A stretch of 64,000 nt of DNA from Psoroptes ovis (Eukaryota > Arthropoda > Arachnida > Sarcoptiformes > Psoroptidae): positions 1,986,501 to 2,050,500 of the forward strand of contig PQWQ01000007.1 of NCBI GenBank assembly GCA_002943765.1, written 5' to 3'. Every line of letters begins with the position of its first letter. Positions within the stretch are counted from its first letter, which is position 1. Both the position numbers and the translations under genes were made by a program. Of the stretch, positions 28,703 through 39,610 are shown piece after piece. The notes under the pieces were generated by a model. That model saw only the letters and a program-made list of their open reading frames with translations. It ran no database searches and was not told where the DNA came from.

Positions 28703-29292
28703 AAATGACGTGCGTCAAATATTTTGACATTTTACTACAATTTTTCAGTCCGGATTCAATATCATCATCATCATCATAATCTATTATCATCGAAATTAAT
28801 CTAATCATTCATTGTCCAATATGATTGATATTAATTGATCTTAACAATTTCAATAATAAAAATAATAAAATAAAATAAAATGTTTGCATCGAATTTGGTA
28901 TTTATTTATTTATTTATTTTTTTTTTTTTTTTTTTTTGAATTATCCCAGAATAAACAAAAAAAAACACAATTCAAACAATCAAATCAATCAATTTGATCA
29001 ATTCAAACAATCAATTTAATCAAATCATTCAAATTCAAAACATTGTAATCAAACGCCTACACACACACAATCCAGGTCGGACTGATCAGAGAATTTTCAA
29101 TCTAAGATTTCTTTTATATAAATCTTGAATTGAATAATTTTTCAATTTTTTCTTTGATTAATTTAAATAATTAATTTATATTCAAATATTTTGAACAGTT
29201 TTGAATTGAAAAGCGAAACAAATAAATCAAATAAGATATTCAACAACACACCAGTAGCTATATGAATCAAATCACAGGGCCTTAGGTTTTTT
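28703..29292. other. Intergenic, low complexity
   Basis: AT-rich sequence with an ATCATC microsatellite, an ATTT-repeat and poly-T run (about 28,900-28,937), and CAATCAAT/AATCAAAT words. No gene or further inverted element is seen. Confidence 0.45.
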
Positions 29293-29388
29293 CACCGTGG
29301 TTTATCCGAGCCCAAAAAAGCATCCTTGATGACATTTCGATTGTGTAGGGTACCATAAGTTTTTTTTGGGCTCCCCTGAAACCACGTG
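29293..29388. repeat. Short inverted-repeat element with GAGCCCAAAAAA arms
   Basis: Left arm (29,294-29,320) reads CCGTGGTTTATCCGAGCCC followed by an A-run. The reverse complement of the right arm (29,360-29,388) reads CACGTGGTTTCAGGGGAGCC followed by C and an A-run. The arms are imperfect but clearly related, around a 40-bp loop. It differs from the GTCCGAAAAG family. Probably another non-autonomous mini-element or a stable hairpin. Confidence 0.55.
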
Positions 29389-29827
29389 TACATCGACAAA
29401 TGAATGAAAGAATTTTCATGCAAAAAGTCAACATTCAACATTCAATTCATTCAATATTCATTCAATCAATTAAATTGAATTAATTTGAATGACGTCAAAT
29501 TATTCGTATTCGTATGGATCAAAAACTAATTGTATTAAATTGTATTCATTCAACAATAAAAATATGAGTAAATATCAAATATTCAATGGGGAACAAAAAA
29601 AAAAACAAGCCGAACACAATAGTGAAACAATTGCATATGAATACAAACAATGAATCAATTGAATGAATGCAAAATTATTCAAAGAATTTTGATCTTTTGA
29701 CATTTTTTCTCGGGCTTTTGTAATACACACGCTTGTAACTCAATCAACTAATACAACAATAATGAAAAACAAATCAAACATATGGAAAAACGGCTCTTTT
29801 TTTTAGCACAAAAGAAATTATTTCAAA

Positions 29828-29913
29828 GGTTGTCTGAAAAGTTTTTGCGGATTTTCAATTAGCAATTTTGATGAAATGCATTGATTCTGTGCGCAAGAAC
29901 TTTTCGGACACAG
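29828..29913. mobile_element. Mariner-like palindromic mini-element, copy E
   Basis: An 86-bp element. Left arm GTTGTCTGAAAAGTTTTTGC runs into GGATTTTCAATTAGC; right arm (reversed) is CTGTGTCCGAAAAGTTCTTG. The left end is the most similar to mariner terminal repeats of the TTGCGGATTT type. Confidence 0.7.
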
Positions 29914-30154
29914 TTCGTTTACGAATCAATCTTTTGTAAGGTAATAATAATAACTATAAATGTTGTTGTTCTTTGGAATAATTTATGTTTTTTGAAAAAT
30001 GTCTGCTAGAATTGAATGGAAAAAAAATAATACGAATATAAAATGAGATTTTATTTTTACTTTCGATAGAAAATAAAAAAAAAAATTGTCGAATGACGTA
30101 AAATGCGTACGAGTTTTGGAATAAAAAATGTTTCAAATTTCGATATTTTGTTTG

Positions 30155-30229
30155 AATGTCCGAAATGTTTTTTCGGTAAAATCAATGTTTTTTCAATCGA
30201 AAATCTCGGCCAAAACTTTTCGAACAACC
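30155..30229. mobile_element. Mariner-like palindromic mini-element, copy F (diverged)
   Basis: Left arm ATGTCCGAAATGTTTTTTCG and right arm (reversed) GGTTGTTCGAAAAGTTTTGG about 75 bp apart. Weaker than the other copies but both arms align with the family consensus. Confidence 0.55.
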
Positions 30230-30269
30230 AATAGTACTGAAATGTAGAAAAAAAAATTTTAAGTACATT

Positions 30270-30780
30270 TTTCCCTGTGACTGATTGGATTGTAAACTGA
30301 TTCCGTTGGCCTTTCAATGCTGGCATCATTGCCTTAGGAAAAGTTAAATCAACAACAACCGAAATAAGACTCAAAAACCCTATGTCAAAAACGACTATTT
30401 AAACAGTTGTTGAACGAATCACCGAGCACTTCAGTTTTGACGTGTACAGCCCATATGATAATGACAATGGTAACTTAAAATGGATATTTTTTGGGTTTGG
30501 ACTCCGAGTTAAGCAATGGTATTTTCACGGATGATTAATGGCTAGATAATCATTATTTATGGAAAAAATTGAGAGTTCCCCTCTTAAAACGGCCGAGATA
30601 TCGCAATTATTGACTTTTGACCCCCTTTTTGGACCGGAAGGGTCAAGAATTGGAAATGACCATAATAGACTTTTTTTCATCTCTATTGACCAAGAACATG
30701 ATGCGATAACTTTCATTCTGATTTTTTTCCAGGGGCCGCATCACTCTATGTTATTATAGGAAACTCTTTCCTAATTTTCA
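30270..30780. other. Unassigned segment with atypical composition
   Basis: A roughly 0.5-kb stretch visibly less AT-rich than its flanks, with words such as GCGATATCTCGGCCGTTTT (minus strand) and GACCCCCTTTTTGGACC (plus strand). Overlapping short open frames exist on both strands (for example 30,559-30,759 plus and 30,525-30,716 minus), none of a family I recognise. It may be a decayed repeat or foreign fragment. No function is assigned. Confidence 0.35.
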
Positions 30781-31582
30781 AAATGATAATAAATACAATT
30801 TCCCATCAAATTCATCTTTGATTTTTTGATTTTTTTGATTTGTTTTCATTATGAAATAAAAAACGTAACAAAAATGAAAAAATGATGAAAAACTAATTTA
30901 TATTCAGTGCAATTCACAATGAAAATTATAATAATAATGTAACTAACTAATAATAAAACAATTATTAAACAAAATAATAATAATAATAATAATAATTACA
31001 CAGAAAATGGCATAAAAATTAACATCAATACACGATATACGAGAATTGAATTAATAAATAAACCAAAAAAACCAAACGAAACGAAATGAATTTAACGAAA
31101 AATCAAAAAATACAGTGAGAAAAAAACCCGAAAGAATTCACAGTGAATCCGAAGAGCCAAAGAACCAAAGAATCAAAATAACGACGAAAAAAAAATACCA
31201 AAAATACAGATGTAATTTTACCGGGTACCAGAATAGAATTTCGAATGTTTTTATTTTTCGAACGTTTTTTTTTCTTTTTTACTTTCTTTCTCGGGTTTAT
31301 TCATTTTTTTTCCAGAAATGTTTTCATTCAATTTTTTTTTCTGTTCCCGGGAATCATTCTCGTTTGACGTCAATGGAACATCAATGGTTGAATTTGATTT
31401 TTTTTTTTTTTTTTTGTTTTTTTAATATTTATATTGAATTGTGTATGAATGTGAATTTATTTTCGTTTTGAAAATGTAATAACAGCACAACAACAACAAC
31501 AACAACAACAGCAACAGCATCAGCAGTATCAAAACGAAATATTCAAAAAAAAAAAAAAAAAGGATAATAATTTGAACACATA

Positions 31583-31846
31583 CAGTCGCTCCTCGTTTAA
31601 CGCGGTTAGCGTTAAATGAAACATTTAAAATTAGTCTGAAAATTTTTCTTAACAAATCTTCCAGATTTGAATATGCAAAAAAAATGTTCGCTTCAAAATG
31701 ATTCAATGGCACTAATTATGATTTTTTTTTTGGATAATCTATGAAATTGGAATTTTATTCCCTGAATATATAATCCATCTATTGAAATCCATGAACGTCT
31801 TTATTCGAAAACAATGCATATGCAAGTGTAAAACGAGGTATGACTG
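31583..31846. mobile_element. pogo/Tigger-like non-autonomous DNA element
   Basis: A 264-bp element flanked by TA on both sides (31,581-31,582 and 31,847-31,848), the target of Tc1/mariner/pogo elements. The terminal inverted repeats are CAGTCGCTCCTCGTTTAACG on the left and, reversed, CAGTCATACCTCGTTTTACA on the right, with 16 of the first 21 positions identical. This matches the CAGTCATACCTCGTTTTA-type ends known for Tigger/pogo transposons. The interior has no transposase frame. Confidence 0.78.
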
Positions 31847-31849
31847 TAT

Positions 31850-34800
31850 TTTTTGAGACTAATTTTTTTTATTATTTTTTCTTTGGTTGACAATTTCTTC
31901 AGTTGCTTCTTAGTTGCTGGGATCGAAAAAGAATAGAAAAAAATTCTTGTTTTGATCTGCAGATTCTTTTGAAGAATCTTGAGAATATCTTCGAAAAAAA
32001 GCCAAAAAAGATTCGAAAATATCATCCAATTTAAGAAGAAAACATTTTGAAAAACAATTTAAAATTTGAAAAAAAAAAAAAATAAATAAATATCAAAACA
32101 AACAAACAACACAAATCACTGACATTTCAACAGCAAGATTCAAGCTCGAGACAATTTAGGGTTGCTGGATTTTTTCCCTTTTCAGTGGTAAATCAATGCT
32201 ATTTTTAGATTGATATTTGTTTTTGTTTTGTTTGGACCTTTTAAAATCAAACAGTCAATGAATTATACAGTAAAAAAAATTGATTGCGATATCATTGGAA
32301 AAATAGGAAAATTACCTCAAGCAGAGGTTAGTTCAATTTTTCCAATTAATCCAGTGATTGATCACATTGATCAATCAATGTGATCAGAGATCATCCAGTG
32401 CGGACGATTTATGAATATCAATGAATAAAATAATGCAACTTACCAAATCGAAAATGTTATGATTGGATCTACGATTAGATTGACGACTATTCGACATGTA
32501 TTAAAAAATTTTATAATCGACCACCATTTGAATCGATGGGCAGCAAATCAAATATCAAACATTTACTACGAACATCTTGAATAAAATTTGCAATCATCGA
32601 AAAATTTGAATCATAAATCTTGAAGATGAAAAAAAATAAAATCATAATCATCATCAGATGAAAAAATGAAAATGGAAAAATTTTCATGTTTTATCATTCT
32701 TTTTATTTTATATACAAATAATCAAGAAAAAAAAATTTCAAGTTCAAGGTGCGATCTTCAACAACAACAACAACATTATCATCAACATCAACAACGACAA
32801 CAACAGCATCGATGGCTGTTGCAGCAGCAGCAGCAGCAACATCAACATCATCAACGTTATCAATTGATGATGATGATGACGAATATCATTTCAAGAACCC
32901 AGAAAATAATAATAATAATAAAGAATAATGAAGAGCAGAACCATGAACAGAACAAAAAAAATCTAAACAGAATATTAAATGATAATTGTGAATCATTGGA
33001 TTGTATGATAATAAAATATAAAACAAATTCAAAAAATATTTGGCGCGCAGAATAATTGTATTTGAAGAGGGTGGATATATTCTATGTTTGTACAATGGTG
33101 ATGTTATATATTCTGTACATGTGTACAAAAAAAAATACAATTAATGTCGATTATATCGACGATAAAATAAATGAAGATAAATTGGAAAAATATTGAAACT
33201 AAAAAGTATTGAAAAGATAAAAATCACATGGAATCTTTGTGAGCTTCAAGAACGCAGAATCTTCTTTGGCCTTAACATTGAAATGAAAATACAGAATGTA
33301 TTTTTCTTCCCAAAAAAAAAAAAAGAATCTTCCCGAATTCTGTTCTGTGCTTTTCGGTAAATAGTCAAACAGCAATGATGACAATGATTTAAATGACGTA
33401 ATTCAGTATTTTTTTTTTTTTTTTTTTTTTTGGTTTAACAAAAAACAAAGTTTTCAACAAAATTACGCAATGAGAATCAAACATCATCAACAAAGAAAGA
33501 GAAAAAAAAACAGTCCCAAATTTTTCAAGTGAACTACTAAATGAATTTTTGTAAAAGAATATTTGAATAATAATAATAATAATAAATAAATCAAAGTTCA
33601 TCATCATTGGAAAATGTCATCAATTGACATTAAGAGCTATGATGGAACAGAAAAAAGATGGATTCAAAATTCCATTAATTAATTTTGATTCTTAATTAAA
33701 ATCTAATGGAGAAATATATTTAAAATATTATCAATCGTCATCATTTTTCTTCCTAGATTTAAACTAAAGCATGATTGAAATGATTTAGATTGAATTTAGA
33801 TTAAATTAATTTATTCAATAATTAATTAATCAATTAATTAATTCTGAATAATCATAAGATATTAATGAGAAAAAAATCATTGATTTTGCATTTTAGAAAC
33901 AAGGAAAAAAATCAATCAATGATCAATGAATCAAGAAAATTTGACATGAAGAATTACAAGGAATTAAGAAATCAGAATCTTATCTTGTAGCAGGTTATCT
34001 GGTTAAATCATTTGACCTTTTATGGTCGTCGGTGCGTATTTCTTTCTGATTTCAAAATTTGTGCAAATTCATTCAATCAAATGATTCAATTCGATGATTT
34101 AATTCTTTAATTTGAATCATTCATCAATTATCAGAACTCAATCGTCGAACAAAAAACGAAAATCAATAAACAAACAAATAAATAATTAAATGCAAATCAA
34201 TTTCCAATTACATCATTGATGACATTTTATTCGTTTTCATTAAATCATTGATAAATTAAGAATCTTCGAAAAATTCTTACCTTTGATAATGTGTAAAACG
34301 CACCTGTGTCTTCTTCTTTCCCTTATATTCATTGATTTGATTGTCGATCAAATATTTGTTGATATTCGTTGATGACGATTGACGACATTTAAAGTTTTCG
34401 GAACATTTTAAGAATGTGTGTGTGTGTGTGTGTGTTCAAGAATTTATTGATTTATTTAAAAACAAAAAACAAAAATAGTTTCACATTTAAAAATAAATAA
34501 AACGAACAAAAAATCAACATTTTGACATTTTCATCATCATTTCACTTTTCAAATATTTTCACTTTCGGTTTTTCTTCGGGTTTTTATACCCGAATTTTTT
34601 TTCCACTTCTTCGAGATAATATCTTGGTCACTGGTCTTTTCGGTCTAGGTGGTTAACATTCGCGGCGGTTTGCTTGATGCTGATTTCGATGATGTTAATG
34701 GAACACGAAAATAAACACCAGAAGCAAACCAACAACGAGCCAAAGCATCGTAAACATCAACATTTGCAATCGAATGAATCAACAGGGGAATCAATTGATG

Positions 34801-36538
34801 GTGCTTGCTGCTTACATTCACATGATGATTAGTTTGTTGCTGCGCAAGAAAATTTTTGCATCTTCCACATGTACATAGCATCACACATAATATACCGTAA
34901 TTCATTGATTTCATTGCGGGTCAATTTTTGAAAATTTTCGAAAAAAAAAATCAAAATCCCGACCCATGTTGGCCAAAGGCCGCGCCTGTTGCCTCAATAA
35001 TCACGGTTCACTTATATGTATCACGTACCGATCTATCAATTTACCTATCAACCTACCTACCCACATACCCTTAGATAGGTATACCTGTAACCTGTGTGCA
35101 TGTTTGTGTATGCAAATGCTTGCGTAACAAGCAAAGCTATTTTTAAAGCCAAAATTTTCACTTTTTTTCTGGAACACTACTGGCCTTGTTTTTTCTGTGT
35201 TTTTGTGTATTTCACTTTCTCCCACACTGATGAGGCCCTATGGAAATTGAAAATCGGAAAAAAAAATTTCACTCTCACTTCAATTTCTGAGCTTCTGTAT
35301 TTGCTTTAATTCAAGCAGCAGCCCCCTCCAAAATCGAAATTAATCAAAGATTATGTGTGGAAAAAAAACTTGCGCGATGCGTGGGAACATTTTTTTTCAT
35401 TCATTTTAAATTTCGATTTCTTCAAGTTTTATTCAAGATTTTGCATCTAAAATCGAAGCATCATTCACATCGAATATGAAATAACAAAAGAAATCTATTT
35501 TTTCCCGAGCGGTATCGGGCGGCGATGGTGTTGTTGTTGTTGGTTGATGCTGCTGTCGATATTGATCATTGTTTCACTTTTTTTTCTAGTTTTCCACCGA
35601 CTTGTGTTTATTTATTCAAACTTGTCGATGATGATAATGATGATGATGATGATGGTGGTTGTCGGTGGCGATGGTGGACAACAAACGGTGGTACCGAGAG
35701 AGAGAGAAGAAAAAAAATTTTTCGAAAATACGAACCGGACATGGACAAGGTCATCGATGATGATGATTTTCGGTTCAACGATGAAATATACATCAACGCA
35801 ACACCACACACATTAACATCAACGAAAATGGTTCAAACATCAACAAAAAATAAGGGAGAGTGAAATATGGAAATGAATGATCGAACATATACACAAATAA
35901 ATATCGGTAAATGTGGGAATTAAGATCAAAAAGAAAATCATTATTATTATTATTACGTAAATTTATATAATACAAATACATTTTCACTTTCAACTTTAGT
36001 TGGATGCTCAAGAAAAATCGAAAGAAATTTGTGACAATTTCAAAAGAAATTAGGTCTCTAGGTCTTTTGGTGAAAATAATCATAATCATAATCATGAACA
36101 TCTTTGATGCATTCATAATAATAACAATAATATTCTAAGGTGTGTTTATCAGTGATGATGATGATGTCGATGTTTATGGATCAAACAATCATCAAGCATC
36201 AAGACACATCCGTTTTTTTTTTTCATTCAAAGTACCATCCATTCATAGGTGTGTTCATCATCATTGATTGTAGCTTGCATCAAGTAAATCACATCGATTT
36301 TTCGTAAAAATAATTCAAAATCAATATCATTTATGATGATATATGATGCATTATGACATTTGTTTTTCATTTTTTTTTCGTTATTTGTTCCAAAATTTAT
36401 AATCAATTAAATCTAAATAATACCCATAAATGCAATTGGTGGGGCCATGTCGACCGAATTTCCGATTGATTTCGCATTAAATTTTCTGTCAAATTGGTTG
36501 AACTAGTTTTTCGTCGATTTTCCTCGATTTGAGATGCT
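31850..36538. other. Gene-poor intergenic region
   Basis: About 4.7 kb without a supported gene. It holds a Gln-rich open frame driven by CAACAA/CAGCAG repeats (32,666-33,055), a poly-T run (33,411-33,432), a (GT)n microsatellite (about 34,413-34,436), and a less AT-rich patch (34,640-34,915) with an 89-codon minus-strand frame lacking recognisable features. A GATGAT-rich patch lies at 35,520-35,800. Some of this may be regulatory DNA or untranslated exons of neighbours, which I cannot demonstrate. Confidence 0.4.
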
Positions 36539-37618
36539 TTATTTCTTGGCAAAATTCTTCTCCATCACATTTGGATTACGTTGTGAACGAAAATGTTTTC
36601 GTCGCAATGATTGTTCGACAGTATTTGATTCAGTCATTTTTGTCAACATTTTATTGATGAAATTTTTTTGATTATCTTCACCATCATTGTCTGATGAATC
36701 GTCATTTTTTTCTCTTTGTCGTCGATATGTTTCACGTGTCAATTGATCTTCCAATTGATCACGTTTGATTGATTTTGTTACATTTTCATGACGTGTTTTT
36801 TCACGCCATTCAGCATTTGACATCATTTCTATTCGTCTTTTTTCAATTTCTTCGGATGATAATTTTGTTTTATTATTTTTTTCAGATTGATTAGCAATCG
36901 ATCGTCGATTTTTATCTCTATCACGATAATATTTCATATGATTCGGTCTATTTGATTCATAATCTTTTCTATGATAATCTTTGGAATGGATTCTATCACT
37001 ACGACCATGTTTTTCATGATCATTTCGAGAATGGTGATCATATTTTTTAGATCTTTTTCTGGAATCTGATTCAGAATCCGATGACGATGATGAAGATGAT
37101 GAAGACGATGACGATGGAGATGATGTTGATGATGATGACGATGAACTGGATGAATGGTGATGTTTACGACTTTTTTTGCTACGATTTTTTTTCTTTTTCT
37201 TTTTATCATTTGACGATTTTCTTTTCTTCTTTTTATTTTTTTGTTTTTTATGTTTTTTCTTTTTTTCATCATTTTTCAGCGATGATTGTAATAGATTTTT
37301 CAATTTTCTTAATTTCATTGGATTTTTCAATAATTCTTTTTGTTGCTCTAATTGTTTCATTTTAATTTGAAACAATGGATCTTCATGCATTTTTGCAACA
37401 ATATCAGATTTTGGCAATAATTTTACACCTTCATTATGGCTATTATCATCACCATGGTCATTTGATGATTGTGATGGTAAACGAAATTCATCATCATTTC
37501 GATGTAATTGTGGATTTTCTTCACAATCGATCATTTCGAATGTTTTATCAATTTTGCGGCCAGTCAGATAATCTTCACGATCCACATGACCGGCAACACC
37601 TTTGTACATCCAGTCCAT
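36539..37618 (-). CDS. CWC25: CWC25 spliceosome factor, N-terminal domain absent
   Basis: Step-one splicing factor that in other eukaryotes joins the activated spliceosome near the branch site. The 359-aa product starts MDWMYKGVAGHVDREDYLTG, equivalent to LDWMYQG...NRDEYLLG about 70 residues into the human protein. It then has the MHEDPLFQIK block, a Lys-rich and Ser-rich central region, the conserved SSEEIEKRRIEMMSNAEWRE block and the C-terminus NPNVMEKNFAKK. The usual N-terminal CIR_N domain is missing. An in-frame TAA lies upstream at 37,676-37,678, and no AG acceptor occurs between it and the ATG, so an upstream coding exon cannot join in the usual way. It is head to head with the galactosyltransferase, 207 bp apart. 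Confidence 0.88.
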   Translation of the reverse strand: MDWMYKGVAGHVDREDYLTGRKIDKTFEMIDCEENPQLHRNDDEFRLPSQSSNDHGDDNSHNEGVKLLPKSDIVAKMHEDPLFQIKMKQLEQQKELLKNPMKLRKLKNLLQSSLKNDEKKKKHKKQKNKKKKRKSSNDKKKKKKNRSKKSRKHHHSSSSSSSSSTSSPSSSSSSSSSSSSDSESDSRKRSKKYDHHSRNDHEKHGRSDRIHSKDYHRKDYESNRPNHMKYYRDRDKNRRSIANQSEKNNKTKLSSEEIEKRRIEMMSNAEWREKTRHENVTKSIKRDQLEDQLTRETYRRQREKNDDSSDNDGEDNQKNFINKMLTKMTESNTVEQSLRRKHFRSQRNPNVMEKNFAKK

Positions 37619-37825
37619 GATTTTGATGATTGTGTAAGATATTAGGAAATATTTGAAATTTATTAAGTTTGTTGTTTATTTTTGATTCTAATTTTTTTTG
37701 CGATTAAATTGACGATGTTTTGTCCGATTCAAATAGAACGTGTCCAAATAAAACATGTGATTTTGTTTTGATTCTTTCAGATATTTTAATTTTGTTGCCG
37801 AATCGCCGAACAAAATCATTATTAA
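37619..37825. promoter_or_regulatory. Bidirectional promoter region CWC25 / beta-1,3-galactosyltransferase
   Basis: Only 207 bp separate two divergent start codons, so both core promoters and leaders must overlap here or lie within the opposite gene. AT-rich, with no clear TATA box. It contains the in-frame stop that fixes the CWC25 start. Confidence 0.5.
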
Positions 37826-39048
37826 ATGATGAAAAATCTAATCAAATTAAAATCAAATCCTTTTGTGATAATTTATTTGTCTACAACAGCCATTCTTTAT
37901 TTATTACTTTTAAATATAATTGATAATAATAATGTAAATGTAATTGTAAACAAAATGAAAATCATTAATCGAAATACATCTTGGCCAATTGATAAAACTA
38001 ATGATAATGATAATCAATCACAGCTATTGAATATGAAGGATTTTCATTATATTTTAAATGAGCCAAATATTTGTCAACTCAAAAATGGTGATATATTTTT
38101 ATTGATATTTGTACATAGTGCAACCTATAATTTCGATAAACGCCAATTAATACGTAATACATGGGGAAATAAGCAATATTGTTTCGGTATCAATGATAAT
38201 TCTTTGAATATTCGTTTAGTGTTCATGTTAGGTGTAACCGGTGATAATGATTCAAACATACAGAATAGAATCGAAAATGAAAGTCGATCGTTCAATGATA
38301 TAATTCAAGGATCATTTGTTGATTCGTATAAAAATATTACATACAAACATATAATGTCATTTAAATGGATCAATAAATATTGCTCAAATTCATTATACAT
38401 ATTGAAAGCTGATGATGATATATTTATTGATACTCATCAATTAATCTATTATTTACGTGGAAAATTTGGTCTACAACCGCATCGTTTAATGGCTTGTTTT
38501 TTGAATAAAAATAGCCGCGTATCACGTAGTTATCGTAATAAATGGCGTGTTAGTTTTAAGGTATCTTAATTTAAAAATCAATAATAATTACGATCAATTA
38601 TCGATTAAACAATTAACCTTTTTTTGAATAGGAATATCCAAAACAATATTATCCTTCATATTGTGATGGCTGGGCAATAATAATGTCACATGATCTTGTT
38701 TATGATTTATATTCGTTAGCAAATAATCGTCCATTATTTTGGATTGACGATGTTTATGTATCCGGTATATTGGCTAATGATTTAAATATAATTCATTATG
38801 ATTTTAGACAATCAATAAAATGTTATAAAAATGATAACGTCAGAAATTGGTTGATCAATTCAAAATATCGAACAAATGATGATAAAAATTTTGTTCATAT
38901 GATGCCACCAATGTTTAGCTTAATCGATGAAAATTATTATCATAATTTTAAAGATATAAACGAAACAATAAATGAATTATGGCGACAAACTGTTAATTAT
39001 TATCGAACTAATTTAAATATTAGTATTGATGAATTGAAAATTAATTAA
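37826..39048 (+). CDS. Beta-1,3-galactosyltransferase-like glycosyltransferase (GT31)
   Basis: Type II Golgi enzyme expected to transfer a hexose from a UDP-sugar in beta-1,3 linkage. Model: join(37826..38560, 38632..39048), 383 aa, with an intron of 71 nt and GT-AG ends. A short cytosolic end is followed by a signal anchor (FVIIYLSTTAILYLLLLNII, about residues 13-32). GT31 motifs are RQLIRNTWG, a DxD-type metal site in LKADDDIFID, YCDGWAIIMS in exon 2, and FWIDDVYVSGILA (the family's EDVYxG position). Several Asn glycosylation sequons are present. The acceptor sugar cannot be told from sequence; beta-1,3-N-acetylglucosaminyl- and galactosaminyltransferases share these motifs. Confidence 0.88.
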
Positions 39049-39610
39049 TTAATTTATTAATCTGTGATAACATCCGTTTTCCTTGGTGATAATGCTCAAT
39101 ATTATAATTTGGAAAAACAACACCGACAATAACTTTGATATGCCGAACATTCCAACGATTAATTTTGATTTTGTTTTTAATTAAAACTGTTAAAGGAAAA
39201 ACTCAATTTTTAATCAGTATGATTATTGATTGATTTTATATTATTTATTTATATAAAATATTTATATAATTATCCATTATTATTATTATGATTATCATTT
39301 ATTTTTGTTTTACTGAAAAGTAAAAATAATGATATTTATATATTTATAAATTTGTTAGAAATTTAATAGGAAAAATTATTGTTTTTTTCAGTTTTGTAAA
39401 CAATTTTTTTTCTTCATAATAATCGATTGAAAATGATTTCAACGATGAAACAAAATGAATGAATGATTATCCATTAAATCAATTATAATCGTAATTATAA
39501 TAGTAACAACAAATAAAATAATGATAAATAATCAATAATTATATTAATAATAAAGAGTAATGGCGAGACATTGATTTGATTAATTGATATAGTTTTTAAT
39601 CTTCAATCGA
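39049..39610. other. Convergent 3' spacer
   Basis: AT-rich DNA between the stop codons of the galactosyltransferase (+) and the CTD phosphatase (-), holding both 3' untranslated regions. No gene seen. Confidence 0.5.

Noticed and set aside
32666..33055. 129-codon frame starting with a hydrophobic, signal-like segment
   Set aside because: Mostly CAA/CAG and ATGATG microsatellite translation, no conserved motif and no splice partner found. Not supported as a gene.
34645..34914. 89-codon minus-strand frame in a less AT-rich patch
   Set aside because: No recognisable domain, start context or neighbouring exon. It might be untranslated or regulatory DNA.
35525..35863. Overlapping frames on both strands near 35.6 kb
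   Set aside because: Open in several frames because of GAT repeats; composition is simple and nothing is recognisable.
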